DNA of 64,000 nt from positions 1-64,000 of the forward strand of contig JAETQY010000007.1 in assembly GCA_021770445.1 (NCBI GenBank), written 5' to 3'. Of this stretch, positions 53,488-61,893 are shown one piece after another; position 1 is the first letter of the stretch; each line of letters opens with the position of its first letter. Below the pieces are notes generated by a model. The model was not told where the DNA came from. It searched no databases and saw nothing but the letters and a program-made list of their open reading frames with translations. Both the position numbers and the translations under genes were made by a program. Origin of the DNA: Bacillota bacterium. GTDB lineage: Bacteria; Bacillota; Clostridia; Oscillospirales; Oscillospiraceae.

Positions 53488-53516
53488 ATCATAGCATATC
53501 CGGGGAGAGAGAGCAA
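53488..53516 (-). promoter_or_regulatory. Promoter of leader peptide/MFS transcript
   Basis: Minus strand TTGCTC (53516-53511) and TATGAT (53493-53488), spacing 17. The -35 lies at the end of the upstream HTH gene. Confidence 0.65.
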
Positions 53517-53518
53517 GC

Positions 53519-54742
53519 CTAAAACTCCCACTCGTCTGGGTCCTCCCCCCAACCCGGCGTCACAGCGGCGGCGGAGGCAGAGGTGGGGTCGGAATTATAG
53601 GTGGTTGAGTAACCCTGATAGATCCGTTGACGGCCGTACTCGTCGGTGTACAGCGCCGCCACGCAGTATTCATGGTCCGGTTCCAGCTTCACCAGCTCCG
53701 GCAGGTTCCAACCGGGCACCTCCCGGTCAATGGCGTCCAGATACCGGACCCCCGGCTCATACCACAGCAACAGCTTCTGGTCCCGGAACAGGCCCACCCG
53801 GATACTGGCCGGCGGCGCAGGGGTCCAGACCTCACCGTCGCCGCTCTCGACAATGGCGGCGGTGCTCCGGTCCGTCGGGAGAAGAATATTCCGGTTAGAC
53901 CCGGTGCGCCAGACACCGGAGACGGTCAGCTCCGGGAAAGACTGCGTATAGAGATCATAATAGTCCGCCAGAAGCTGGGTCTCCCCCGTACCGTCGGAGA
54001 GAAAAACCACCGACAGGGATATTTCGTCGCTGAGGGGACAGGTAATCTCTCCGGAGAAGCTGTGTCCGGCTCCGGACTGGGCGGGGGCCTCCACCGTCTC
54101 GCCGCCGCTGTACATCATAAATGCGGCGGTCATCCCCTCGGTATAGGCCTTGGGTACCACCCGGACCTGAAAGGTGGCGGTGTTGGCCCGGGGATCGGTG
54201 GAGGCCAGCTCGGCGGACCACTCCGCCGTGAGATCGTTCTGGCTCTTGAGAATGTCCTCCACCCGGGTGGTGATGGAGCCGATCTGGTTGTTGACATTGC
54301 GGCTGATGCTGTCCACCGACCAGTACAAATTGTTGTAGTCCTGGCTCACCTGGTCCAGCTTGGAGAACAGGTTGAACAGACATACCACAAGGGCGATCAT
54401 CGCCAGCGCGGCGAGGACCTTCCACCTGCGTCTGGTGGGCGCGGGCTTGGGCTGGGCGGCCAGGTAGCGGTCCACGATCTCCCGGACCATGGCGAGCTGG
54501 CTCTCGGTCAGCTCGCCCGGGGACGCCTCCGACGGGGCGGGCGCCTCCTCCACCCCCAGCAGCCAGCCCACCGGGACGGAGAAAATCTTACTTAAGGTAA
54601 TCAGCTTGTCGATCTCGGGCAGGGAGGCGTCCGACTCCCACTTGTAGATGGCCTGCCGGGACACCCCCAGCTGCTCCCCCAGCCCCTCCTGGGACAGACC
54701 CAGCTCCTTGCGCTTTTGGGCGATGCGCTGTCCGACTGTCAT
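53519..54742 (-). CDS. Membrane-anchored XRE-type helix-turn-helix protein
   Basis: This 407-residue protein has an N-terminal HTH (about 5-60) typical of Cro/C1: VGQRIAQKRKELGLSQEGLGEQLGVSRQAIYKWESDASLPEIDKL. A linker with a Glu-rich part leads to one transmembrane helix (about 107-124, VLAALAMIALVVCLFNLF). The coiled region (125-165) is followed by an extracytoplasmic beta-rich domain of 240 residues with no recognised family. DNA binding inside and a sensor outside on one chain suggests direct transmembrane signalling to genes nearby. The stop lies just before the promoter of the MFS transcript, which runs in the same direction. Confidence 0.85.
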   Translation of the reverse strand: MTVGQRIAQKRKELGLSQEGLGEQLGVSRQAIYKWESDASLPEIDKLITLSKIFSVPVGWLLGVEEAPAPSEASPGELTESQLAMVREIVDRYLAAQPKPAPTRRRWKVLAALAMIALVVCLFNLFSKLDQVSQDYNNLYWSVDSISRNVNNQIGSITTRVEDILKSQNDLTAEWSAELASTDPRANTATFQVRVVPKAYTEGMTAAFMMYSGGETVEAPAQSGAGHSFSGEITCPLSDEISLSVVFLSDGTGETQLLADYYDLYTQSFPELTVSGVWRTGSNRNILLPTDRSTAAIVESGDGEVWTPAPPASIRVGLFRDQKLLLWYEPGVRYLDAIDREVPGWNLPELVKLEPDHEYCVAALYTDEYGRQRIYQGYSTTYNSDPTSASAAAVTPGWGEDPDEWEF

Positions 54743-54776
54743 GACGGCCGCCCTCCTTTCTGGCCTCAGGATAGAT

Positions 54777-54818
54777 GAAAAATAGACCTCTGACCACCAA
54801 CTCAGAGGTCTATTTCTG
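54777..54818. terminator. Bidirectional terminator
   Basis: AAATAGACCTCTGA pairs with TCAGAGGTCTATTT over an eight-base loop. Confidence 0.9.
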
Positions 54819-54850
54819 TCAACCGCGGGTTTACATCGGCGAATTTATTC

Positions 54851-54881
54851 GTATTTCCCCCGCCTCTGGCGGGGGAAATAC
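54851..54881. repeat. Perfect 14-bp-stem hairpin, copy A
   Basis: GTATTTCCCCCGCC and GGCGGGGGAAATAC with a three-base loop. The hairpin at 62601-62629 has nearly the same stem. Confidence 0.8.
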
Positions 54882-54899
54882 CCGGCGGGGCCCGATTTG

Positions 54900-55907
54900 T
54901 TAAAAATGGGTCCAATACTCCTTGTAGTTGTCCTGGAGCAGCTGAGGAGTGTCCAGGCCGTAGGGACACTTGGAGGCGCACTTGCCGCAGTGCAGGCAGT
55001 TCTCGATCTTCTTCATCTCCGCCTGCCAGTGCTCGTCGAGCCACCCGGCGGCGGGGGCCCGGCGGAGCATCAGGGACATGCGGGCGCACTGGTTGATCTC
55101 AATGCCCACGGGGCAGGGCATACAGTAGCCGCAGCCCCGGCAGAAGTTGCCGGTGAGCTCGGCGCGGTCCTTCTCGATGAGGGCGCGGTACTCCTCCGTC
55201 ATGGCGGGGGCGTCAGGGATGCAGGAGAGGAACTGGTCCAGCTCCCACTCATGCTGTACCCCCCAGATGGGGACAACCCCCTCCTGCTGCGCCATCCACA
55301 CGGCGGCGGCCGTCCCGTCCCGGAGCAGGCCGCCGGCCATTCCCTTCATGGCCACAAAGCCCATGCCTTTTTCCCGGCACTTGTCTACCAGCTCCTGCTC
55401 CTGCTGTCCGGACAGGTAGCTGTAGGGAAACTGGAGCAGGGCGAACAGCCCGGAGCCGATGGCCTCATGGGCCACCGCCAGCCGGTGGTTGGTGATGGCG
55501 ATGTGGCGGATCTTCCCCTGCCGCTTGGCCTCCAGAGCGGCGTCGTACAGCCCATCCTCCCCGCCGGGGCGGGGGACAAAGGCGGGATTGTGGAACTGGT
55601 AGATGTCGATGTAGTCGGTGCCCAGGGTTTTCAGGCTGGTCTCCAGGTGCTCCCGCAGCTCAGCCCCGGTCTGGGCGTGGGTCTTGGTGGCGATCACTAC
55701 CTTGTCCCGGATGCCGGCGAAGGCATAACCAACCTTCTCCTCACTGTCGGAGTAGGCCCGGGCGGTGTCGAAGTAGTTGATCCCCCCGTCCACCGCCTTG
55801 CGGAGGAGGCGGGCGGCCTCCTCCTTGGAGATGCGCTGGATGGGCAGACAGCCAAAGCCGTTTTTCTCAATGGTAATGCCGGTGGAACCTAATTGGATTT
55901 TTGACAT
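54900..55907 (-). CDS. Aldo/keto reductase with C-terminal 4Fe-4S domain
   Basis: The 335-residue protein has an AKR barrel with the catalytic Asp/Tyr in DGGINYFDTARAYSDSEEKVGYA, the Lys in DKVVIATKTHAQTG and His in IRHIAITNHRLA. The C-terminal part (about 250-335) adds Cys motifs CRGCGYCMPCPVGI and CLHCGKCASKCPYG that bind two iron-sulfur clusters, as in ferredoxin-type AKRs of anaerobes. It reduces or oxidises a small carbonyl substrate, unknown. The ATG at 55907 follows AGGAGAAGC. It lies upstream of terminator and repeat elements. Confidence 0.93.
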   Translation of the reverse strand: MSKIQLGSTGITIEKNGFGCLPIQRISKEEAARLLRKAVDGGINYFDTARAYSDSEEKVGYAFAGIRDKVVIATKTHAQTGAELREHLETSLKTLGTDYIDIYQFHNPAFVPRPGGEDGLYDAALEAKRQGKIRHIAITNHRLAVAHEAIGSGLFALLQFPYSYLSGQQEQELVDKCREKGMGFVAMKGMAGGLLRDGTAAAVWMAQQEGVVPIWGVQHEWELDQFLSCIPDAPAMTEEYRALIEKDRAELTGNFCRGCGYCMPCPVGIEINQCARMSLMLRRAPAAGWLDEHWQAEMKKIENCLHCGKCASKCPYGLDTPQLLQDNYKEYWTHF

Positions 55908-55923
55908 AGGGGCTTCTCCTTTC

Positions 55924-55998
55924 TGTAGGGGGCGCCGCCCTTGGCGCCCCGCCGTATCAGCATCAGGGGAACGGGCCGCCGAAGGCGGCGGCTCCTAC
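55924..55998. repeat. GC-rich palindromic repeat element, copy 2 (inverted relative to copy 1)
   Basis: Bounded by CTGTAGGGGGCGCCGCCC and GGCGGCGGCTCCTACA. It matches the reverse complement of 49303-49373 apart from a short insertion in the middle. It lies between valS and the aldo/keto reductase gene. Confidence 0.7.
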
Positions 55999-55999
55999 A

Positions 56000-58645
56000 T
56001 CACATCCCCTTCAGCTGCTCCTCCAGCTTGGCCACTAGCTCGGTGAGCTGGACGGAGCGCTCCTTCTCAGCGGCCACCACATGGGCGGGGGCCTTGCTGA
56101 CAAAGCCGGGGTTGGACAGCTTGGTATTCAGCTTGGCAAGCTCATCGGACTGCTTTTTCAGCTCCTTCTCCACCCGGGCCTTCTCCTTCTCCAGATCCAC
56201 CAGCTCGCCCAGAGGGATAAAGAGCTGAGCCGCGTGGGTGACCACCGCCACCTTGCCGGCGGCGTCGGGGGCGGCGTCCGCGGGGACGATCTCCACGTCG
56301 CTGGCGTAAGCCAGCTTTTTCAGGAAGGGCACGCCCAGGGCAAAGACCTCGCCCTCGTTGGTGGCCACGGTGAGGTGGGCCTTCTTGGAGGGAGGCACGT
56401 TCATCTCGCTGCGCCGGCCACGGACGGCCCGGATGGCGTCCATGATGAGCTCCATGGCCTTCTCCTCAGCGGGGAAGTCTATGGCGTCGCAGGCCACGGG
56501 CCAGTTCTGGAGCATGAGGAAGTCCCCGTCCTTTACGCCCTCCCCGTGGGGCAGGGCCTGCCAGATCTCCTCAGTGATGAAGGGCATGAAGGGGTGAAGC
56601 AGCTTGAGCATCTCGGTCAGCACGTAGCACAGCACCTGCTGGGCCCTCACCTTGCTGTCCTCGTCCTCCCCCTGGAGCCTCGTCTTGGTCAGCTCAATAT
56701 ACCAGTCGCAGTAGTCGTCCCAGATGAAGTCGTAAATCTTCTGGGCGGCCACCCCCAGCTCGTACCGGTCCATGTTCTCGGTGATCTCCGCCACCACCCG
56801 GTTCAGCTTGGACAGGATCCACTTGTCCTCCAGCTCCAGTTTGCTGGGCAGCTCGCACTTGTCGATGGTCAGGTTCATCATCAAAAAGCGGCTGGCGTTC
56901 CAAATCTTGTTGGCGAAGTTGCGCATGGCCTCACACCGCTCGGTGAAAAAGCGCATGTCGTTGCCGGGGCTGTTGCCGGTGACCAGGTTGAAGCGCAGGG
57001 CGTCGGCACCGTACTTGTCGGCGATCTCCAGGGGGTCGATGCCGTTGCCCAGGGACTTGGACATCTTCCGGCCCTTGTCGTCCCGGACCAGGCCGTGGAT
57101 GAACACAGTGTGGAAGGGGGGCTTGCCCGTGTGCTCGCAGGCGGAGAAGATCATCCGGGCCACCCAGAAGAAGATGATGTCGTAGCCGGTGACCAGCACG
57201 TCGGTGGGATAATAATACTTGAAATCCTCACTGTTCTTATCCGGCCAGCCCAGGGTGGAGAAGGGCCACAGGGCGGAGGAGAACCAGGTGTCCAGCACGT
57301 CGGGGTCTCGCTGGATGTTTTTGGAGTGGCACTTCTCGCAGCAGTCGGGGTCGGTGCGGCTGACGGTCATGTGGCCGCAGTCGGCACAGTACCACACGGG
57401 GATCTGGTGGCCCCACCAGAGCTGGCGGGAGATACACCAGTCGTGGACGTTCTCCATCCAGTTGGTGTAGGTCTTGGCGAAGCGGTCGGGGACAAATTTT
57501 ACCTCCCCCTCGTTGACCACCCGCAGGGCCTCCTTGGCCAGGGGCTCCATACGGACGAACCACTGGGCGGAGATCAGGGGCTCCACGTCGCTGTGGCAGC
57601 GGTAGCAGGTGCCCACGTTGTGGGAGTAGGGCTCAATCTTCTCCATCAGACCCAGCTCCTCCAGGTCGGCCACCACCGCCTTCCGGGCCTCGTACCGGTC
57701 CATCCCCTGGTATTTGCCGCCGTTGGCGTTGACCACGCCGTTGTCGTCCAGCACCCGGATGGTGTCCAGATTGTGGCGCAGGCCTACCTCGAAGTCGTTG
57801 GGGTCGTGGGCGGGGGTCATCTTTACGCAGCCGGTGCCGAAGTCCATCTCCACGTACTCGTCGGCCACGATGGGAATCTCCCGGTCCATCAGAGGCAGGA
57901 TGCAGGTCTTGCCGACAAGGTGCTTGTACCGCTCGTCGTTGGGGTTGACGGCCACGCCGGTGTCGCCCATCATGGTCTCGGGCCGGGTGGTGGCGACGAC
58001 CAGGTAGCCGGAGCCGTCGGCCAGGGGATAGCGCATGTGCCACAGATGGCCGGGCTTGTCCTGGTATTCCACCTCGGCGTCGCTCAAAGCGGTGACACAG
58101 TGGGGGCACCAGTTGATAATCCGGGAGCCCTTGTAGATCAGGTCCTTCTCGTACAGGCTGACAAAGACCTCCCGGACGGCCCTGCTCAAGCCCTCGTCCA
58201 TGGTGAACCGGGCCCGGTCCCAGTCGGCGGAGATGCCCAGCTTCTTCTGCTGAGCCACGATGCGGGCGCCGTACTTGGCCTTCCAGTCCCACACCCGCTC
58301 CAGAAACTTCTCCCGGCCCAGGTCGTAGCGGGAAAGGCCCTCGTTCTCCCGCAGCTCCTCCTCCACCTTCACCTGGGTGGCGATACCGGCGTGGTCGGTG
58401 CCCGGGAGGTACAGAGCGGCATAGCCCTGCATCCGCTTAAAGCGGATGAGCATGTCCTGGAGGGAGTCGTCCATGGCGTGGCCCATGTGGAGCTGGCCCG
58501 TCACGTTAGGGGGAGGCATGACGATGGTGAAGGGCTTCTTCTTGGGGTCACGGTGGCCCTTGAAGCAGCCGTTCTCCTCCCACTTCTGATAGATGCGGCC
58601 CTCCGCCTCCTGGGGCTCATAGACTTTCGGTAGTTCTTTGTTCAT
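56000..58645 (-). CDS. valS: Valyl-tRNA synthetase
   Basis: This 881-residue class I synthetase charges tRNA-Val and edits misactivated threonine. The HIGH motif appears in [22 protein letters not shown] in [16 protein letters not shown], and the editing (CP1) domain carries [19 protein letters not shown]. The anticodon-binding region and the C-terminal coiled coil ([21 protein letters not shown]) are complete. It is the last gene of a four-gene unit driven by a T-box that reads tRNA-Val, 19 bases after the phosphodiesterase gene. Being last, not first, after a T-box is unusual. Confidence 0.97.
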   Translation of the reverse strand: MNKELPKVYEPQEAEGRIYQKWEENGCFKGHRDPKKKPFTIVMPPPNVTGQLHMGHAMDDSLQDMLIRFKRMQGYAALYLPGTDHAGIATQVKVEEELRENEGLSRYDLGREKFLERVWDWKAKYGARIVAQQKKLGISADWDRARFTMDEGLSRAVREVFVSLYEKDLIYKGSRIINWCPHCVTALSDAEVEYQDKPGHLWHMRYPLADGSGYLVVATTRPETMMGDTGVAVNPNDERYKHLVGKTCILPLMDREIPIVADEYVEMDFGTGCVKMTPAHDPNDFEVGLRHNLDTIRVLDDNGVVNANGGKYQGMDRYEARKAVVADLEELGLMEKIEPYSHNVGTCYRCHSDVEPLISAQWFVRMEPLAKEALRVVNEGEVKFVPDRFAKTYTNWMENVHDWCISRQLWWGHQIPVWYCADCGHMTVSRTDPDCCEKCHSKNIQRDPDVLDTWFSSALWPFSTLGWPDKNSEDFKYYYPTDVLVTGYDIIFFWVARMIFSACEHTGKPPFHTVFIHGLVRDDKGRKMSKSLGNGIDPLEIADKYGADALRFNLVTGNSPGNDMRFFTERCEAMRNFANKIWNASRFLMMNLTIDKCELPSKLELEDKWILSKLNRVVAEITENMDRYELGVAAQKIYDFIWDDYCDWYIELTKTRLQGEDEDSKVRAQQVLCYVLTEMLKLLHPFMPFITEEIWQALPHGEGVKDGDFLMLQNWPVACDAIDFPAEEKAMELIMDAIRAVRGRRSEMNVPPSKKAHLTVATNEGEVFALGVPFLKKLAYASDVEIVPADAAPDAAGKVAVVTHAAQLFIPLGELVDLEKEKARVEKELKKQSDELAKLNTKLSNPGFVSKAPAHVVAAEKERSVQLTELVAKLEEQLKGM

Positions 58646-58664
58646 ATTTGTTCACCTTTCCCTA

Positions 58665-59666
58665 TCAATTGGATGTGCCGAGATACGTGCTGGACGTCCC
58701 GTTCAGTACCCCCTCCAGCTGGGAGGGGGTCACACAGTCGGAATAGAATCCGTCCGCCGCCCAGGACAACTCTGACATGGCACGCAGACGGTTGACCGTA
58801 TGTACGTAGATCTTTTGGCCATAGCCGTGGAGGGTCTGGGCCATCTTACTGTTCAGCTGGCAGTCCTCTACCGTCACCACCGGGATGTTATTGTCCCGAC
58901 AGAAGGTTCCAATGGCCTTATAGTTCGGCCTGGGGATCTGGTAGAGGGTAAAGATCCAGTTGGTCACAGGGGCCTCCTTTTTCACCCAATCCAGCATTTT
59001 TTCCTTATAAATCTGCACCACGATCCGGTCCCACAGACTGGGGTCGTCCGCCCGCTCCACCGCCTCCGACAGAGCCCGGAACTGGGCCCGGACAGCTTTT
59101 TCGTCTGTGTCCTTGCTGTCGGTGACGATATAAACGCCGGGATATTCCTTCATCAGCGCCAGAAGCCCGTCGATATCCAGGGGGGTGTAGTAGTAGCAGA
59201 TGGGAGTGTTCAGGAAGGTCTGCCGGTCCATCACGCCGGCAAAGGTCTGTTCCAGGGTGTAATAGGAGTCCTGATCCCAGTCGTGGCGGGCCACCAGATG
59301 TCCGTCGCCAGTCAGCTGAAGGTCTACCTCCAGCACCTTATGGCCACTTTGGACGCTGCTTAAAAAGGCGTCTCTGCTGTTGGTCCCCGCCCGACCGTCC
59401 ACGACCCCCAGGGCGTGGGCGATCACCGGGCAGTCCGTCCAGCTGGAGAGGGGCGGCTCCTCCGCCGCGAGGGCATTCTCCGGGCAGTCCGTCCAGCTGG
59501 AAAGGGGCGGGGCCTCTGCCGCGAGGGTGTCCTCCGGGCCAGCGGCGCTGGAGTTGATCCCGGCCAGCATCATCAGCATGGCGGTGAGGAGCAGGGTAAG
59601 AGCCCATCTCCGCCGGAACGTCTCCGCCTTTTGGGGCCTGCGGGTCTCTGTCAGTGCTTCCCTCAT
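58665..59666 (-). CDS. Exported glycerophosphodiester phosphodiesterase family protein
   Basis: The 333-residue protein has an N-terminal membrane or signal helix (about 22-42, WALTLLLTAMLMMLAGINSS). A tandem 18-residue duplication (LAAEAPPLSSWTDCP, LAAEEPPLSSWTDCP) follows at about 47-82, then a GDPD TIM barrel (about 82-320): VIAHALGVVDG, KVLEVDLQLTGDGHLVARHDW with Glu, Asp and His, and later YVHTVNRLRAMSELSWAADGFYSD. The first His-Arg pair of true GDPDs reads HALG here, so the substrate may differ. The gene overlaps the upstream membrane gene by 4 bases and belongs to the T-box/valS operon. Confidence 0.87.
   Translation of the reverse strand: MREALTETRRPQKAETFRRRWALTLLLTAMLMMLAGINSSAAGPEDTLAAEAPPLSSWTDCPENALAAEEPPLSSWTDCPVIAHALGVVDGRAGTNSRDAFLSSVQSGHKVLEVDLQLTGDGHLVARHDWDQDSYYTLEQTFAGVMDRQTFLNTPICYYYTPLDIDGLLALMKEYPGVYIVTDSKDTDEKAVRAQFRALSEAVERADDPSLWDRIVVQIYKEKMLDWVKKEAPVTNWIFTLYQIPRPNYKAIGTFCRDNNIPVVTVEDCQLNSKMAQTLHGYGQKIYVHTVNRLRAMSELSWAADGFYSDCVTPSQLEGVLNGTSSTYLGTSN
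59436..59543 (-). repeat. Tandem 54-bp duplication inside phosphodiesterase gene
   Basis: Two adjacent copies encode LAAE(A/E)PPLSSWTDCP-type units of 18 residues and differ at a few bases, so the duplication is recent or under selection. Confidence 0.8.
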
Positions 59667-60292
59667 GTCGATTTCTCCTTATGCTCCGTTTGCTTGATGG
59701 ATTCCTTCAGCTTATCGGGGATATGGCTCATGCTCCAGATGGCGGCGTAGGGCTTCAGCCAGCGGCGCAGGTCGCCAGGGGTGGCGTCCACCAGCTGCGC
59801 CTTGGGCAGAGGCAGGCCCAGCCCCCGCTTTCCGGTGAGCCAAATGATCTCCTCGCACTCCACCGCCGAGCGGAATTTTTTGCAGTCGAAAATCTGACTG
59901 GGCTGTTCGCTGTCACCAAAGTAGATGCGGCACTGGCCCTGGTCCAGCACAATGCGGAAGGGCAGCTCGCCGTCGTACTTACCGGCCTCCGCCGCCTTGG
60001 CCCGGGCCTCTCGGTTGGCCGCCACCGACGCTGCCGGGTCGCCCCCCATGGTCTTGCGCATAACCGTCATCCCCACATAGAGGGCCAGAATTAGGTAGAC
60101 GAAGGACATGGCCGGGTTGCCGTTGCGGAAATAGACCATCATGCCCGCGGCCAGGAAAACGGTCACCAGCGGGCCCATGATCCGCCCCCGCCGAACGCTG
60201 CGCACGTAGCTGAGCAGGATCAGGTAATCTCCCGCCTCCTCCAGCTGCTCCACTTTTCCCTGGAAAAGCAGAGGCTTTGAATGATCTTGCAT
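59663..60292 (-). CDS. Membrane protein with two transmembrane helices and YcxB-like tail
   Basis: The 209-residue protein has an N-terminal cytoplasmic part, two membrane spans (about 37-56, IMGPLVTVFLAAGMMVYF, and 60-80, SFVYLILALYVGMTVM), then a cytoplasmic domain of 120 residues with LPFRIVLDQGQCRIYFGD, FDCKKFRSAVECEEIIWL and the ending LVDATPGDLRRWL, the pattern of YcxB-like/PH-fold membrane proteins. It resembles the gene next upstream. Their joint presence before valS is unusual. Function is unknown. Confidence 0.78.
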   Translation of the reverse strand: MQDHSKPLLFQGKVEQLEEAGDYLILLSYVRSVRRGRIMGPLVTVFLAAGMMVYFRNGNPAMSFVYLILALYVGMTVMRKTMGGDPAASVAANREARAKAAEAGKYDGELPFRIVLDQGQCRIYFGDSEQPSQIFDCKKFRSAVECEEIIWLTGKRGLGLPLPKAQLVDATPGDLRRWLKPYAAIWSMSHIPDKLKESIKQTEHKEKST

Positions 60293-60316
60293 CAGGATAC
60301 CTCCTCTTAGACCCTT

Positions 60317-60826
60317 TTAGACCTTTTGTATCTTCAGCCCAGTTTTTCGTTGGATAAACTCCCGGAAGCCGTCGGGATCGCCCCAGGTAAAGCCGCTTTT
60401 ATCATAAATTTGTCCGTGGGTTCGGTCCAGCAGGAAGGCGAAGTGGTCCTGGCTCTCCACAATGAAGCGAATCTGTCGGTAGGGCCACCAGCTCTCCCCG
60501 GCTTGGGTCCGGTGGACATAGCCGTCCTCCTTGAAGGTGGCGTTGACGGTCCGGCTGGCCGGGAGCACCTGGCGCAGGCCAATGGCGCCGTTGACATAGT
60601 CCTCCCCCAGGATGCAAGAGAGCATGATGCAGGCCAGCAGCAAGTTGACCAGCCAGCCCCCCGCGCCGGCCCGGATGTAAATAAAGGTCAAAAGCGACTC
60701 CAGCACCACAACAAACCAGGCCAGCATCCGGACCGGGCCGTTCCGGCCCCGGCGCAGCGTCCTGCGGGTCATCCGGGCCAGGGCGGTCATGCTTTTCTGG
60801 TCGATCTCTGTCTGAATGATGAACAT
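60317..60826 (-). CDS. YcxB-like membrane protein, first gene of T-box operon
   Basis: The 169-residue protein starts at ATG 60826 with TGAGGTAGC in front. Two membrane spans (about 34-53, MLAWFVVVLESLLTFIYI, and 58-75, LVNLLLACIMLSCILG) are followed by a YcxB-like C-terminal domain (FKEDGYVHRTQAGESWWPYRQIRFIVESQDHFAFLLDR, ending DPDGFREFIQRKTGLK). It is the gene nearest the T-box, 40 bases from the leader terminator. No activity is known for this family. Confidence 0.8.
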   Translation of the reverse strand: MFIIQTEIDQKSMTALARMTRRTLRRGRNGPVRMLAWFVVVLESLLTFIYIRAGAGGWLVNLLLACIMLSCILGEDYVNGAIGLRQVLPASRTVNATFKEDGYVHRTQAGESWWPYRQIRFIVESQDHFAFLLDRTHGQIYDKSGFTWGDPDGFREFIQRKTGLKIQKV

Positions 60827-61071
60827 ATCGCTACCTCACAAAAAACGCCCCGAGCCAAACGGCTCAGGGCGATCAAATAACCGCGGTACCACCTGAATTT
60901 CCCCGGGAGGGGACACTCTGCCTTCTGTAACGGGAAGTCCCGCCGGCGCTTACTGTCAATTGGGCGCCGGGGCACGGAAGCCACCTTCCCCAAGCCGGGC
61001 GGGGGACTTGCACCGTCCGCCCCCTCTCTGCACGCCCGAAATTGGATACTCCTCTTCCGTATCGCCTTGTT
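60827..61071 (-). ncRNA. T-box leader, tRNA-Val specific (specifier GTG)
   Basis: The antiterminator core AGGTGGTACCGCGG is at 60881-60894 and the terminator CGCCCTGAGCC/GGCTCGGGGCG plus T-run at 60838-60872. Stem I closes by ACGGAAG (61060-61054) with CTTCCGT (60980-60974); the specifier loop next to it reads GAAGGTGGC, and GGTGCAAG of the distal loop is at 61007-61014. The bulge base TGGT pairs with tRNAs ending ACCA, as tRNA-Val in this window does, and excludes tRNA-Gly (TCCA). Uncharged tRNA-Val should therefore switch on the operon. Confidence 0.9.
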
Positions 61072-61077
61072 CGGTCA

Positions 61078-61106
61078 ATTATATGCAAAATTCAGGGGAT
61101 TGTCAA
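61078..61106 (-). promoter_or_regulatory. Promoter of T-box/valS operon
   Basis: Minus strand TTGACA (61106-61101) and TATAAT (61083-61078), spacing 17. The -35 overlaps the last codons of coaX. Confidence 0.9.
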
Positions 61107-61876
61107 GACTTTTTGTTCTTCTGATAGATGATATTCAGCCCCTTGAGCAGCAGGTCCCGCTCCAGGCGAATCTCCCGGCGGCACAGGGGGACGATGAACT
61201 GGGCCATGCCCCCGGTGGCCACCACGGTGGTAGAAAAGCCCAGCTCCTCCTCCACCCGGTCCAGCATCCCGTCCAGCATGGCGGCGGTGCCGTACATGAT
61301 GCCGCTGCGCATACAGTCTACCGTATTTTTGCCGATGACCTTCTTGGGCCGGTCCAGACTGATGCCGGGCAGCTGGGCGGTGCGGGAGGTGAGGGCCTCC
61401 AGGGAGATGCGCACCCCGGGGATGATACAGCCCCCCAGATAGGTGCTCCCCTTGCCCACCACCTCGATGGTGGTGGCAGTGCCCAGGTCCAGCAGGGTGA
61501 GGGGGGGCTCATACTCTGCCAGGGCGGCCACGGCGATGACGATCCGGTCGCTGCCCACCTGGGAGGGGGTGTCCATCTGGATGTTCAGCCCGGTTTTTAG
61601 CCCGGGCCCCACTACCATGGGGGCCTTGCCGGTGACCTTCATCACCCCGGTGCGCACCGAGTTAAACACCGGCGGCACCACCGAGGAGATGATGCAGTCG
61701 TCAATATCCTGGGGCTTTATGTCGAACAGGCCCAGCATCCCCTTGATCTCTGCCCCGTACTGATCGGAGGTCTTGATGCGGTCGGTGGCGATGCGGGCCT
61801 CGAAGGCGATCTTCCCGCCATCGTCGATGCCGCCGATGACAATGTTGGTGTTGCCGATGTCGATTGCCAGGAGCAT
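61103..61876 (-). CDS. coaX: Type III pantothenate kinase
   Basis: The 257-residue ASKHA-fold kinase phosphorylates pantothenate, the first step to coenzyme A. It shows LLAIDIGNTNIVIGG at the N-terminus, the phosphate-binding SSVVPPVFNSVR, DTPSQVGSDRIVIAVAAL, the active-site LLDLGTATTIEVVGKGSTYLGGCI and VVATGGMAQFIVPLC. The start at 61876 is preceded by AACAGGTGAGC. An ECF S-component gene lies 17 bases upstream in the same operon, which supports vitamin uptake coupled to phosphorylation. Confidence 0.96.
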   Translation of the reverse strand: MLLAIDIGNTNIVIGGIDDGGKIAFEARIATDRIKTSDQYGAEIKGMLGLFDIKPQDIDDCIISSVVPPVFNSVRTGVMKVTGKAPMVVGPGLKTGLNIQMDTPSQVGSDRIVIAVAALAEYEPPLTLLDLGTATTIEVVGKGSTYLGGCIIPGVRISLEALTSRTAQLPGISLDRPKKVIGKNTVDCMRSGIMYGTAAMLDGMLDRVEEELGFSTTVVATGGMAQFIVPLCRREIRLERDLLLKGLNIIYQKNKKS

Positions 61877-61893
61877 AAGCTCACCTGTTTCTT

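Noticed and set aside
56081-58633. Long open frame (850 codons) on the plus strand opposite valS
   Set aside because: It is the antisense shadow of a GC-rich gene: His/Val/Gly/Leu-rich composition, no domains, no ribosome site.
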